64,000 nt of DNA from DATFRY01 sp035489015 (lineage in GTDB: Bacteria > Myxococcota_A > Polyangia > Haliangiales > Haliangiaceae): contig DATHKR010000255.1 of assembly GCA_035489015.1 (NCBI GenBank), positions 23,198 to 87,197 of the forward strand, in the 5' to 3' direction. This document shows, piece after piece, positions 25,316 to 41,426 of this stretch. Made by a program: the position numbers and the translations under genes. Numbering within the stretch: the stretch's first letter is position 1; the number at the start of each line of letters is the position of its first letter. A model generated the notes under the pieces. It was not told the origin of the DNA, made no database searches, and was given only the letters and a program-made list of their open reading frames with translations.

Positions 25316-25359
25316 GACATTTTCACCGTGCTGACGAGGGGTGACATTTTCACTGTGCT
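25316..25359 (+). repeat. two direct repeats, IS-end-like (GACATTTTCACYGTGCT)
   Basis: GACATTTTCACCGTGCT (25316-25332) and GACATTTTCACTGTGCT (25343-25359) differ at one base and are spaced 27 bases start to start. Tandem copies of such AT-rich words are characteristic of transposase-binding sites at the ends of IS21-like and some other insertion sequences. With the helix-turn-helix fragment just upstream, they suggest a solo IS end. Family assignment is an inference. Confidence 0.4.
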
Positions 25360-25563
25360 ACGACACTCGCGTCGATTCTTCTTGCCAGCTGCGAGGGGGC
25401 GCGGCGGAAACCGGTCGGGTGCCGTCGACAGATCTGCACGTGAACGGCGGCGATGGCCGCGATGGCGACGCGAACGCGCCGGGTGAAAAAATCGCGTCGC
25501 GCCGGGTTTTCATCGCTCCTGGGCAGGATGAGAGCGCCGAAAATCTCCGTGCTAGACAGGGTC

Positions 25564-26874
25564 ATGAACCGGCCGCCGCTCGCGTTCTCAGTGCTGAAGG
25601 GGCTCTCCGATGATGTGCTGCTCACCCGGCTGACCGAGATCATCGCGCGCGGGCGGCGAGTGGAGGTCGAGATCGTCGCTCACATCGCCGAGGTCGATGC
25701 TCGCCGGCTGTATCTGGGGCAAGCGTGCTCGTCCATGCACGCCTACGCGACCGAGCGACTCCGCCTGTCCAACGCGGAGGCCTATCTGCGCATCACGGTG
25801 GCGCGGCTCTCGCGCCGCTTCCCGGTCGTCCTCGCCATGCTGGCCGATGGTCGCGCGCACCTGAGCGGGCTCGTCCGGCTCGCGCCGCACCTGTCGGAGC
25901 AGAACGCCGCGGACATCCTCCGCCGCGCGAGCTCGCTCCCGAAGCGCGAGATCGAGCTCCTCGTCGCCGAGATCGCGCCGGTGCCCGACGCTCCGTCGAG
26001 GATCCGACGGCTCCCCACCGCGGTGTCCACGAGACCACCCGCCGCGCTCGCCGCCGCCGCGCCCGCCACCGACGCCGCCGCGCTCGCCGTCGCCGCGCCC
26101 GCCGCCGCCGCGCCCGCCACCGACGCCGCCGCGCTGGCCGTCGCCGCGCCCGCCAGCGCGCTCGCCGCCGCCGCGCCCGCCGCCGCGGGCACGGCCGAGC
26201 TCGGTCCGGACCGAGCGACGTCGGCAATGGCGCCCTCTTCCAGCTCGACCTGCCCGGCGTCAGTTGTGCCGGCGGTGGAGTCACAGGATGGCTGCTCGCC
26301 GCGCACCTCGGGCCGGCGCGACTCGCCGCTGGCGCCGCTGTCCCCGGGTCGGTTCAAGGTCCAGTTCACCGCCGGTCCCGAGCTGCACGGCAAGATCGTT
26401 CATGCCCGGGCGCTCCTGCGGCGCGAGATCCCCGACGGCGACCTGGCGGCGATCGTGGACCGTGCCATGACGCTCCTGGTCCGCGAGATCGAGCGGGCTC
26501 GCTCTGGCGCGACGGCAGCGCCGCGAAGATCATCCGCCGACGCCGACCCCTCCCCTTCCTCGCGACGGATTCCGGATCCGATCCGGCGGGCGGTGTGGGC
26601 GCGCGACGGCGGTCAGTGTACGTTTCGCGACCGGCAGCGGCGTCGCTGCTCGGCGCGCGAACGGCTCGAGCTCCATCACGTGATCCCGTTCGCCCGCGGC
26701 GGTGACCACAGCGAGGGCAACCTCCGGATCGTCTGCGCCGCGCACAATGCGCACCAGGCCTCGCTCGACTACGGCGCCGCCTTCATGGCGGCCCGCCGGG
26801 ACCGGCCGCGCGCCGGTGAGCGCCCTCCGCAGCGCTGGTCCACGTACACCTCCAGCTCGTTCCGGAACGAGTGA
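25564..26874 (+). CDS. DUF222 / HNH endonuclease-domain protein
   Basis: 436-residue protein of the DUF222-HNH group, which includes the mycobacterial REP13E12-type proteins. The N-terminal DUF222 part is at about 10-140 (LSDDVLLTRLTEIIARGRRVEVE, HIAEVDARRLYL, LSNAEAYLRITVARL, GRAHLSGLVRLAPHL). An Ala/Pro linker follows, made of two 17-residue units at about 166-199. The C-terminal HNH domain has CTFRDRQRRRCSARERLELH, HHVIPFARGGDHSEGNL and a final C-x-x-HN segment, so the nuclease site looks intact. The ATG at 25564 fits the family start, but the frame is open from 25453. The last codons (SFRNE-stop) are written by the right copy of the bracketing palindrome. Probable mobile gene; target unknown. 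Confidence 0.88.
   Translation: MNRPPLAFSVLKGLSDDVLLTRLTEIIARGRRVEVEIVAHIAEVDARRLYLGQACSSMHAYATERLRLSNAEAYLRITVARLSRRFPVVLAMLADGRAHLSGLVRLAPHLSEQNAADILRRASSLPKREIELLVAEIAPVPDAPSRIRRLPTAVSTRPPAALAAAAPATDAAALAVAAPAAAAPATDAAALAVAAPASALAAAAPAAAGTAELGPDRATSAMAPSSSSTCPASVVPAVESQDGCSPRTSGRRDSPLAPLSPGRFKVQFTAGPELHGKIVHARALLRREIPDGDLAAIVDRAMTLLVREIERARSGATAAPRRSSADADPSPSSRRIPDPIRRAVWARDGGQCTFRDRQRRRCSARERLELHHVIPFARGGDHSEGNLRIVCAAHNAHQASLDYGAAFMAARRDRPRAGERPPQRWSTYTSSSFRNE
26059..26160 (+). repeat. two tandem 51-bp units in the HNH gene linker
   Basis: Units starting GCGCCCGCCACCGACGCC at 26059 and 26110 encode APATDAAALAVAAPAAA and APATDAAALAVAAPASA. The 51-base period preserves the frame and lies between the DUF222 and HNH parts. 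Confidence 0.8.
26856..26873. repeat. right copy of the bracketing palindrome, overlapping the HNH stop codon
   Basis: CTCGTTCCGGAACGAG (26856-26871, perfect palindrome) plus TG repeats the core at 25108-25125. It encodes the final residues of the HNH protein, and its last bases form part of the TGA stop. Confidence 0.8.
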
Positions 26875-26877
26875 CTC

Positions 26878-26898
26878 CCTTGAAGTGAAGCTTCAAGG
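26878..26898. terminator. hairpin between the HNH gene and the convergent DoxX-like gene
   Basis: CCTTGAAG (26878-26885) pairs with CTTCAAGG (26891-26898) around TGAAG. It lies four bases after the HNH stop codon and 20 bases from the end of the convergent gene. There is no T tract; it could instead belong to the end of the mobile unit. Confidence 0.45.
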
Positions 26899-26917
26899 AT
26901 GGCGCTCCATGTACCTT

Positions 26918-27298
26918 TCAGGGGGCCTGATCCAGCTTGCGCCAGGTGCCGTACGAGATCGCCAGTAGGACCAGGAAGCCGAACGGGACCATCGCCACGG
27001 CGAGGCCGTCGCCGGCGCTGAGATGGGAGACCACGGCTCCGATCACGTCGAAGGTGAAGCCGGCGTAGGCCCACTCCTTCAGGCGGGGAGCTCGGGGATA
27101 GATGAGCGCGGCGGCTCCCAGCAGCTTGGCCACTCCCAGGATCTTGAGGAAGTAGAGGGGGTAGCCGAGATGGGTCATGGTCGCGACCATCTTCGGGGCT
27201 TCGGTCAGGTACTGGATCGCGCTCCAGACGATCGGCAGCGCGAAGGCCAGGGTCGCGATCCAGTGGACGATCCGCGCGGCTCTTTGTGGTCGGGACAC
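26918..27298 (-). CDS. DoxX-like small membrane protein
   Basis: 126-residue integral membrane protein of the DoxX-like family. Four hydrophobic segments are visible (IVHWIATLAFALPIVWSA; LYFLKILGVAKLLGAAALI; WAYAGFTFDVIGAVVSHL; MVPFGFLVLLAISYG), with the typical MTHLGYPLYFLKILGVAKLLG motif in loop 1 and helix 2. Members are linked to redox or stress functions, but no specific reaction is known. The GTG at 27298 is the only plausible start; no clear ribosome-binding site or -10 precedes it. It reads divergently from the AAA ATPase gene. Confidence 0.85.
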   Translation of the reverse strand: MSRPQRAARIVHWIATLAFALPIVWSAIQYLTEAPKMVATMTHLGYPLYFLKILGVAKLLGAAALIYPRAPRLKEWAYAGFTFDVIGAVVSHLSAGDGLAVAMVPFGFLVLLAISYGTWRKLDQAP

Positions 27299-27394
27299 TC
27301 GAGCAGCAGAGCCGGCTGAATGGCCCTTTTGCAGGCGGTTCGGCTCACCGCGACTTGCAGCGCCCTCCGGTGGCTCGCCCGGGGCCAGAGGCTT

Positions 27395-27418
27395 GCCCTT
27401 GCAATTCAGCTGGTTACC
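27395..27418 (+). repeat. copy 2 of the 24-base conserved element
   Basis: GCCCTTGCAATTCAG followed by CTGGTTACC, 12 bases before the TAGGCT -10 of the AAA ATPase gene. It is identical at 20 of 24 positions to 24366-24389. Confidence 0.4.
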
Positions 27419-27430
27419 TCGACCCTGTGC

Positions 27431-27436
27431 TAGGCT
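27431..27436 (+). promoter_or_regulatory. -10 element (TAGGCT) of the AAA ATPase gene
   Basis: TGTGC-TAGGCT ends eight bases before the ATG at 27445, so the transcript would be leaderless or nearly so. No Shine-Dalgarno sequence is present. Confidence 0.5.
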
Positions 27437-27444
27437 CGGCCCGG

Positions 27445-29664
<2,220 letters not shown>

Positions 29665-29758
29665 GCGCGCGCTGCACCGGCGCCTGACCACGCGAATGTC
29701 AAGGCCTCGCCCCCGACGACTGCTCACTGGCTCTCGCGGGATCTCACGCGCGCGGGTG

Positions 29759-29781
29759 CGGCCCCGCGGTTGACGGGGCCG
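29759..29781. terminator. hairpin downstream of the AAA ATPase gene
   Basis: CGGCCCCG (29759-29766) pairs with CGGGGCCG (29774-29781) around a 7-base loop, 95 bases after the stop codon. The loop overlaps TTGACG (29770-29775), which with TATCTG (29792-29797) would make a 16-base-spaced promoter for the ABC transporter genes, so the two readings compete. Confidence 0.4.
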
Positions 29782-29939
29782 GCGAGCGCGGTATCTGTCG
29801 TGTTCGCCCACCCCGCCGGGGCGACCGCGCGCTCGTGGATCCGGGCTCGACCTCGAGTACGCTGCCGCGGCGAGGTAGTCTCGCCGGCGGGCCAATCACC
29901 GGACCACCGGACTCGCGCGCTCCTCGACCGCTCCTCCTC

Positions 29940-33667
<3,728 letters not shown>

Positions 33668-33708
33668 GCTGGCGCGCGATGGCGATGACCCGTCGCGCGG
33701 CGCCCTGG

Positions 33709-33714
33709 TAAGAT
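33709..33714 (+). promoter_or_regulatory. -10 element (TAAGAT) of the hybrid kinase gene
   Basis: TAAGAT in the context CTGGTAAGATTCG ends nine bases before the GTG at 33724. A transcript from it would have at most two or three untranslated bases. Confidence 0.45.
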
Positions 33715-33723
33715 TCGCACGGC

Positions 33724-37086
<3,363 letters not shown>

Positions 37087-37095
37087 TCCGGACTC

Positions 37096-37752
37096 TCAGT
37101 CGTAGGTGATCGAGAGGCCGGCGCCGACCGCCGCCACTGCCCACGCATCGTCGACCTCGTCGTCCGGCACGCTGGCCAGGAAGAGCTGGATCGCACCGCC
37201 CAGCGCCCAGTCGTCCCCGACCCACCACTCCTTGCCGACCACCAGGTTGACGCCGAAGCCGCTGTCGCTCTCGCTCGACTGGATGTCGCCCGACTCGTCG
37301 CGGTAGTCGGCGCGCAGGTTGGCCAGCGACGCCGCCGCCGAGACGTAGACGTTGCGCGGCAGGTAGTAGGCCAGCCCGACACCGAGCCCGACCACGCCGA
37401 ACGCGGCGTCCTCGAGCTCCATCTCGTCGTCGCCGACCGCGACGGTCGGGTTCACCGTCACGTCGTCGAACACCTCGCCGTAGAGGATGAGCTTGGGCAG
37501 GATGTTGAAGCCGAGCGCGACGTGCAAGGTGCCACCCACGCCGTCGGCGGTGAGCTCCTCGCCGTCGACCTCGGTGGTCGCGAGGACGACGCTCGGACCG
37601 AGCACGAAGCGCATGAAGAAGCCGTCGTGCTCGTGCTGGCCGGCCGACGGCGCCGGCTGCTGCGCGCGCGCCGGCGCCGAGGAGAGGAACAGCGGGACGG
37701 AGACGGCGAGGATCGCCGCGCCGAGGGCAGGTCGGATGGAAGCGCCGATCAT
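37096..37752 (-). CDS. putative outer-membrane beta-barrel protein
   Basis: 218-residue exported protein of unknown function. The signal peptide (about 1-30) ends in an APARAQ-type cleavage site. The mature part has Gly- and aromatic-rich amphipathic strands (FFMRFVLGPSVVLAT, GGTLHVALGFNILPKLILYGEVFDDV, GVVGLGVGLAYYLPRNVYVSAAASL, FGVNLVVGKEWWVGDDWALGGAIQLFLAS) and ends VGAGLSITYD. That pattern fits a small eight-stranded barrel of the OmpW/Ail-like type. The ATG at 37752 has AAGGAG eleven bases upstream; the in-frame GTG at 37764 sits on top of that ribosome-binding site and is less likely. Confidence 0.75.
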   Translation of the reverse strand: MIGASIRPALGAAILAVSVPLFLSSAPARAQQPAPSAGQHEHDGFFMRFVLGPSVVLATTEVDGEELTADGVGGTLHVALGFNILPKLILYGEVFDDVTVNPTVAVGDDEMELEDAAFGVVGLGVGLAYYLPRNVYVSAAASLANLRADYRDESGDIQSSESDSGFGVNLVVGKEWWVGDDWALGGAIQLFLASVPDDEVDDAWAVAAVGAGLSITYD

Positions 37753-37822
37753 GAGCAAGGTCACTCCTTCTGTCCTCGTCGAAAGAGACGAGACGCAGGG
37801 TGAGGAACGCGACGCCGCCAGA

Positions 37823-37828
37823 ACGGTA
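37823..37828 (-). promoter_or_regulatory. candidate -10 (TACCGT) of the beta-barrel gene
   Basis: TACCGT on the minus strand would give a leader of about 60 bases. That leader carries a small hairpin (CTCGTC at 37775-37780 with GACGAG at 37787-37792) and the AAGGAG ribosome-binding site, in contrast to the leaderless genes of this window. Confidence 0.3.
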
Positions 37829-37901
37829 GTGGCAAGATGCGGCAGCTCATCGGGGGCGCGGTTTACCGGCCCGGGAGCCTCGCGGACACTGTCGGTCGAC
37901 C

Positions 37902-38576
37902 ATGCGACCCGGCCTCGCCATCCTCGTCCTCCAGCTCGGCGCCGCGAGCGCGGCGGGTTGCGACACGCAGGCCAGCGACGACTACCGCGGCGAGCCGATG
38001 GTGCGCCTGGACGGGACGCTCACCAGCACCATCGAGGATCCGCCGGCCACGCTCCTGCCGGTGCTGGCCTGGAGCAACGTCGTGGATCCGGGCGGCGACT
38101 ACACGATCGCGGAGCAGGCGATCGTCACCCTCGAGTTCCCGGCCCAGTTCCACATGGAGATCTTCCAGCCGCCCGGCCCGAGAGCGCTCAACGACTTCAC
38201 CCAGGGCGGCCAGCGCCCTGACGAGATCCACGTCGGCGTCGCTCACATCGTGGCCTGGCCGGACGACATGCTGCCCGGCCCGCAGGTGCGCGCCGACGAC
38301 GACGACGACGACGACGGGCCCGACGTGTTCGGCGTCGCCGAGCACCAGCTCCTCATCTATGTCGAGGGGGACGTCGCGCCCGGCACGTTCAGCGCCGAGC
38401 TGCTCGGCGGCGAGCTCGAGCCCGGCTTCCACGTCATGGACGTGGTCACCCGGGGCGAGGGCGACTGTCCCGCGGACGGCTTCGACTGCCTGCACCTCGC
38501 CCCCGACGACCTCGACAGCGCGATCCAGATCCGGATCGATCACGCCGAGCTCCTGGATTTTCCCGATTGGAGCTGA
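37902..38576 (+). CDS. lipoprotein of unknown function heading the sigma/caspase operon
   Basis: 224-residue predicted lipoprotein: hydrophobic start and lipobox SAAGC (Cys20). The mature protein has two predicted beta-rich parts (YTIAEQAIVTLEFPAQFHMEIF ... ISVGVAHIVAW-like strands; HQLLIYVEGDVAPGTFSAELLGGEL), separated by a run of seven Asp encoded by (GAC)7 at 38295-38315. No known family was recognised. The stop codon overlaps the TTG start of the ECF sigma gene by ten bases, so it is probably cotranscribed with the sigma factor and may be part of the signal-sensing side of the system (inference). No clear ribosome-binding site or -10 was seen before the ATG. Confidence 0.75.
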   Translation: MRPGLAILVLQLGAASAAGCDTQASDDYRGEPMVRLDGTLTSTIEDPPATLLPVLAWSNVVDPGGDYTIAEQAIVTLEFPAQFHMEIFQPPGPRALNDFTQGGQRPDEIHVGVAHIVAWPDDMLPGPQVRADDDDDDDGPDVFGVAEHQLLIYVEGDVAPGTFSAELLGGELEPGFHVMDVVTRGEGDCPADGFDCLHLAPDDLDSAIQIRIDHAELLDFPDWS

Positions 38577-39085
38577 CCCGCAAGCGCGCGGCGGCGAGCG
38601 ACTCGCCGGGTCCGCCCGATCTGGAGACGATCTACCGCGAGCACGGGCACGTGGTGGTGCGGCGAGCCCGCCGCATCCTGGGCGACGAGGTGGAGGCCGG
38701 TGAGATCTTGCAGGAGGTGTTCCTCTCGCTCCTCGACCGGCCCGATCAGTTCGAGGGCCGCAGCGCGGTGACCACGTTCCTCTACGCGATGACGACCAAC
38801 GCGTGCCTCAACCGCCTGCGTGACCGGAGGCGACGCTCGCAGATCCTGGCCGAGGCGATCGTCCCGCTCGAGATCGGCTCCGGGGGGCGGCCGGAGGCGA
38901 GCCTCGACGCCGCGTCGCTCCTGGCCCGGTTGCCCGAGCGCCTGGCCCGGGTCGCCATCTACCACTTCCTCGACGGCATGACGCACGACGAGATCGCCGA
39001 GCTCATCGGCGTGTCGCGCCGCCAGGTCGGCAACCTGGTGGTCCGGGTGCAGGAGGAGGCGCGCCGGCTGGCGCGGGCGGCATGA
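38567..39085 (+). CDS. ECF-type RNA polymerase sigma factor
   Basis: 172-residue sigma-70 family factor of the extracytoplasmic-function type. Region 2 is at about 18-90 (LETIYREHGHVVVRRARRIL, AGEILQEVFLSLLDRPDQF, FLYAMTTNACLNRLRDRRRR). Region 4 is at about 112-165 (LLARLPERLARVAIYHFLDG, MTHDEIAELIGVSRRQVGNL as the helix-turn-helix). The short linker and absence of regions 1 and 3 fit ECF factors. The TTG at 38567 overlaps the upstream lipoprotein gene; a downstream GTG near region 2 would remove needed residues. The stop overlaps the start of the anti-sigma gene (ATGATG), indicating translational coupling and control by that product. Confidence 0.92.
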   Translation: MELTRKRAAASDSPGPPDLETIYREHGHVVVRRARRILGDEVEAGEILQEVFLSLLDRPDQFEGRSAVTTFLYAMTTNACLNRLRDRRRRSQILAEAIVPLEIGSGGRPEASLDAASLLARLPERLARVAIYHFLDGMTHDEIAELIGVSRRQVGNLVVRVQEEARRLARAA

Positions 39086-39852
39086 TGGTGGAGCGCGGCA
39101 CCAGCCCGACCTGCCTGTCGGACCTCCGGCTCGATCTCCTCGTGGCCGGCGAGCTCGACCCGGGCGCGGCCTCCGCCGCGCGCGCCCACCTGGCGGCGTG
39201 CGCCGACTGCACCGCTCGCCTGGCCGTCCTGGAGGGCGAGCGAGAGCAGATCCGCGCCCACCTGCCGCCGTTTCCGGGGCGCGCGGCGCCGCCGGCCGCC
39301 CGACCGCGCGGCTCCCGACCGCGCGCTCGCCGCTGGGCCTGGCCGCTGGCCGCCGCCGCCGCGGCCGCGCTGGTGCTGGTGGTGTGGCCGCGCCGGACGA
39401 TCGACGAGACCGGCGACGACGGCGCCATCACCGACACGACGCGCCGCAAGGGCGGGCCGACCCTCGCCCTGTTCGTGCGGCGCGGCGATCGGGTGACCGC
39501 CGGCGCCAGCGGCGAGGTGGTGCATCCGGGCGACGAGATCCAGTTCGCCGCCACCTCCAGCGACCCCGCCTTCCTGGTCATCGCGAGCGTCGACGCGGCC
39601 GGGCGGGTCAGCGTCTATCACCCGACCGACCGGCGCGCCGCTCCGATCGGCCCCGGCAGCGATCGGCTCGTGCCCGGCGGCGTCCTGCTCGACGACGTGC
39701 TCGGCACCGAGCTCGTCTACGGCTTCTTCTGCCGCGACCGGATCGAGGTATCCGCCGCGCGCGCGGCGATCGAGGCGGGCACGCCGTCCGCCCTGCCCTC
39801 GCTGCCCGGGTGCCAGGTCGACCAGCTGGCGCTGATCAAGCGCCCGCGATGA
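39082..39852 (+). CDS. zinc-finger anti-sigma factor with DUF4384-like periplasmic domain
   Basis: 256-residue membrane protein predicted to sequester the ECF sigma factor encoded immediately upstream. The N-terminal anti-sigma domain has the zinc motif His36-x3-Cys40-x2-Cys43 (AHLAACADC) plus Cys11. One transmembrane helix lies at about 83-101 (WAWPLAAAAAAALVLVVW). The extracytoplasmic part (about 120-256) contains LALFVRRGDRVTAG, HPGDEIQFAATSS and FLVIASVDAAGRVSVYHP, resembling DUF4384, a domain more often fused to caspase-like proteases. This anti-sigma factor, with that outer domain, lies directly before a caspase gene. Starts at either of two adjacent ATG codons; the stop overlaps the next ATG. 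Confidence 0.88.
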   Translation: MMVERGTSPTCLSDLRLDLLVAGELDPGAASAARAHLAACADCTARLAVLEGEREQIRAHLPPFPGRAAPPAARPRGSRPRARRWAWPLAAAAAAALVLVVWPRRTIDETGDDGAITDTTRRKGGPTLALFVRRGDRVTAGASGEVVHPGDEIQFAATSSDPAFLVIASVDAAGRVSVYHPTDRRAAPIGPGSDRLVPGGVLLDDVLGTELVYGFFCRDRIEVSAARAAIEAGTPSALPSLPGCQVDQLALIKRPR

Positions 39853-41426
39853 GCCGCCCGCCGCCGACCGGCGCGGCCCTGGCCGGCGCGCTCCTGGCCG
39901 CGCTGGTGCAGCTGGCCGCGGCCCGGCCGGCCGCCGCCGAGATCGAGCGGTTCGCCGTCCTCATCGGCAACAACACCGGCCAGGGGGACGAGCCGGACCT
40001 GCGCTACGCCGAGTCGGACGCCGAGCGGATGAGCGAGGTGCTCCTCGACCTGGGCGGCTTCCGCGGCGAGAACGTGGTCCTCCTGCGCGGCCGGGGCAGC
40101 CCGGACGCGCGCCGCGCCCTCGCCGACCTGGAGCGCCGCATCGCCGCCGCCGCCGGCGACGCGCTGCTCCTGGTCTACTACTCGGGCCACGCCGACGCGA
40201 CCGCCCTCCACCTGGGCGGCGATCGCCTGGTCCTCGACGAGCTGGAGCGCCTGGTGCGCGGGTCGGCCGCCCGCGTCCGGCTCCTCCTGGTCGACTCGTG
40301 CCGGTCCGGCGCCCTGACCCGGCGCAAGGGCGGCCAGGTGACCCGCGGCTTCTCGATCGACCTCGACGAGGTGCTGGCCGCCCAGGGCGTCATCGTGCTG
40401 ACGTCGAGCTCGGCGACCGAGGACGCGCAGGAGTCGGACGAGCTGCGCGGCTCCTTCTTCACCCACTACCTCGTGTCCGGCCTCATGGGCGCCGCCGACC
40501 TCGGCGCCGACGGCGTCGTCACGCTCGCCGAGGCGTACCGCTACGCCTACGAGAGCACCCTGCGCGCCTCGAGCCGCACGATCGCCGGCGTGCAGCACGC
40601 CACCTTCCACTACGACCTGTCCGGCCAGGGCGAGCTGCCGCTGACCCGGCTCGGCGGCCTGCCCGGCCAGCGCGCCTGGATCCGCTTCCCGCGCGAGCGC
40701 TCGTACCTGCTCCTGCGCGACGACGCGGCCGGCGCCGTGGTGGCCGAGGTGGGGCTGCGCGACGCGCGCCGCCGCATCAGCGTCCGCCCGGGCCGCTACT
40801 TCGTGCGCGGCCGGGGACGCGACCACCTCCTGGAGGGCACCGTCCGCGTGGCGGCCGGCGAGGAGCGCGCGGTGGTCGACGCGGAGCTCAGGCGGATCGC
40901 CTTTGCCCGGCTGGTCCGCAAGGGCGGCGGCGTCCTCGACCGCGCCCACGGACCGGAGGCCGGCGCGCGAGCGCGGAGCGCGCTCGACAACGCCGATCGG
41001 GCGTGTCTCGGCGGATTCGCCGGCTACGCGCTCCAGATCCCGGCCGCCGCGCTGGGCGCCCGGCTCGGCTGGTGCCGGTCCGGCTACGACAACGACGCCA
41101 TCGAGTCGTCGGTGGACGAGATCGACCTGGAGCTGCGCGCGGGCAAGGCCCTGGACCTGCCGCTGGTGACCGTGACCCCGCTGATCTCGCTCGGCGGCGG
41201 GATCTTCCGCCAGCGCTTCGACACGCGCGGCCAGGCGCTGGCCGCCCGAACCACGGCGATGGGCCACGTCGCCGCCGGCCTGGCCGTCAGCGCCGAGCTG
41301 GGCGGTGGCCTCTACGCCGTGCTCGAGGCGGCCGCCGAGACCTACTTCTTCCGACAGGACGGCGCGGCCGGCCCGACCGCCGACTTCGCGGTGGCGATCA
41401 GCGCCGGGCTGGGCTGGTTCTTGTGA
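39849..41426 (+). CDS. caspase-like (peptidase C14) protein fused to a putative outer-membrane barrel
   Basis: 525-residue exported protein. A signal peptide (1-30) is followed by a caspase-like domain at about 32-250: ERFAVLIGNNTGQGDEPDLRY, the catalytic His114 in LVYYSGH and catalytic Cys151 in LLLVDSCRSG, so the dyad is intact, then VIVLTSSSATEDAQES and GSFFTHYLVSGLMG. Residues about 270-350 look like a beta-sandwich (LLLRDDAAGAVVAEV ... PGRYFVRGRG). Residues about 380-525 show barrel-like strands ending AVAISAGLGWFL. The ATG overlaps the anti-sigma stop (ATGA), so it is the fourth gene of a coupled operon. It could cleave the anti-sigma factor or a client outside the cytoplasm (hypothesis). 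Its 3' end overlaps the convergent gene by 29 bases. Confidence 0.88.
   Translation: MSRPPPTGAALAGALLAALVQLAAARPAAAEIERFAVLIGNNTGQGDEPDLRYAESDAERMSEVLLDLGGFRGENVVLLRGRGSPDARRALADLERRIAAAAGDALLLVYYSGHADATALHLGGDRLVLDELERLVRGSAARVRLLLVDSCRSGALTRRKGGQVTRGFSIDLDEVLAAQGVIVLTSSSATEDAQESDELRGSFFTHYLVSGLMGAADLGADGVVTLAEAYRYAYESTLRASSRTIAGVQHATFHYDLSGQGELPLTRLGGLPGQRAWIRFPRERSYLLLRDDAAGAVVAEVGLRDARRRISVRPGRYFVRGRGRDHLLEGTVRVAAGEERAVVDAELRRIAFARLVRKGGGVLDRAHGPEAGARARSALDNADRACLGGFAGYALQIPAAALGARLGWCRSGYDNDAIESSVDEIDLELRAGKALDLPLVTVTPLISLGGGIFRQRFDTRGQALAARTTAMGHVAAGLAVSAELGGGLYAVLEAAAETYFFRQDGAAGPTADFAVAISAGLGWFL

Larger units (their letters stand above)
25001..25563. other. 563-base accessory intergenic island
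   Basis: Contains, in order: a possible long-loop hairpin (GGGCCGGC at 25010-25017 with GCCGGCCC at 25053-25060) after the lipoprotein gene; a perfect 22-bp palindrome (25105-25126) abutted by a second inverted repeat, GATCGT-CGA-ACGATC (25126-25140); a helix-turn-helix-encoding transposase fragment (from 25154); and two direct repeats of GACATTTTCACYGTGCT. Base composition is clearly less GC-rich than the flanking genes, consistent with acquired DNA. Confidence 0.7.

Noticed and set aside
25453..25563. Longer start of the HNH protein at 25453
   Set aside because: DUF222 homology begins just after the ATG at 25564; the extension is basic and unrelated, but an intermediate ATG at 25528 cannot be excluded.
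26059..26160. CRISPR-like or regulatory array
   Set aside because: The repeats are in-frame coding units with no spacers; they encode the Ala/Pro linker of the HNH protein. No CRISPR array or cas gene is seen in the window.
27390..27402. Sigma-54-type promoter (GG...TTGC) upstream of the AAA ATPase gene
   Set aside because: GG and GC are separated by nine bases instead of ten, and the matching element at 24366 lacks the GG, so the consensus is not met.
27286..27444. Longer N-terminus for the AAA ATPase starting at 27286
   Set aside because: The extension overlaps the divergent DoxX gene start and the TAGGCT element and has no homology; ATG 27445 fits the family.
29835..29939. Upstream GTG start for the first ABC transporter gene
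   Set aside because: The added 35 residues are Pro/Ser/Arg-rich and contain no transporter homology; ATG 29940 is preferred, although the true start is not fixed by a ribosome-binding site.
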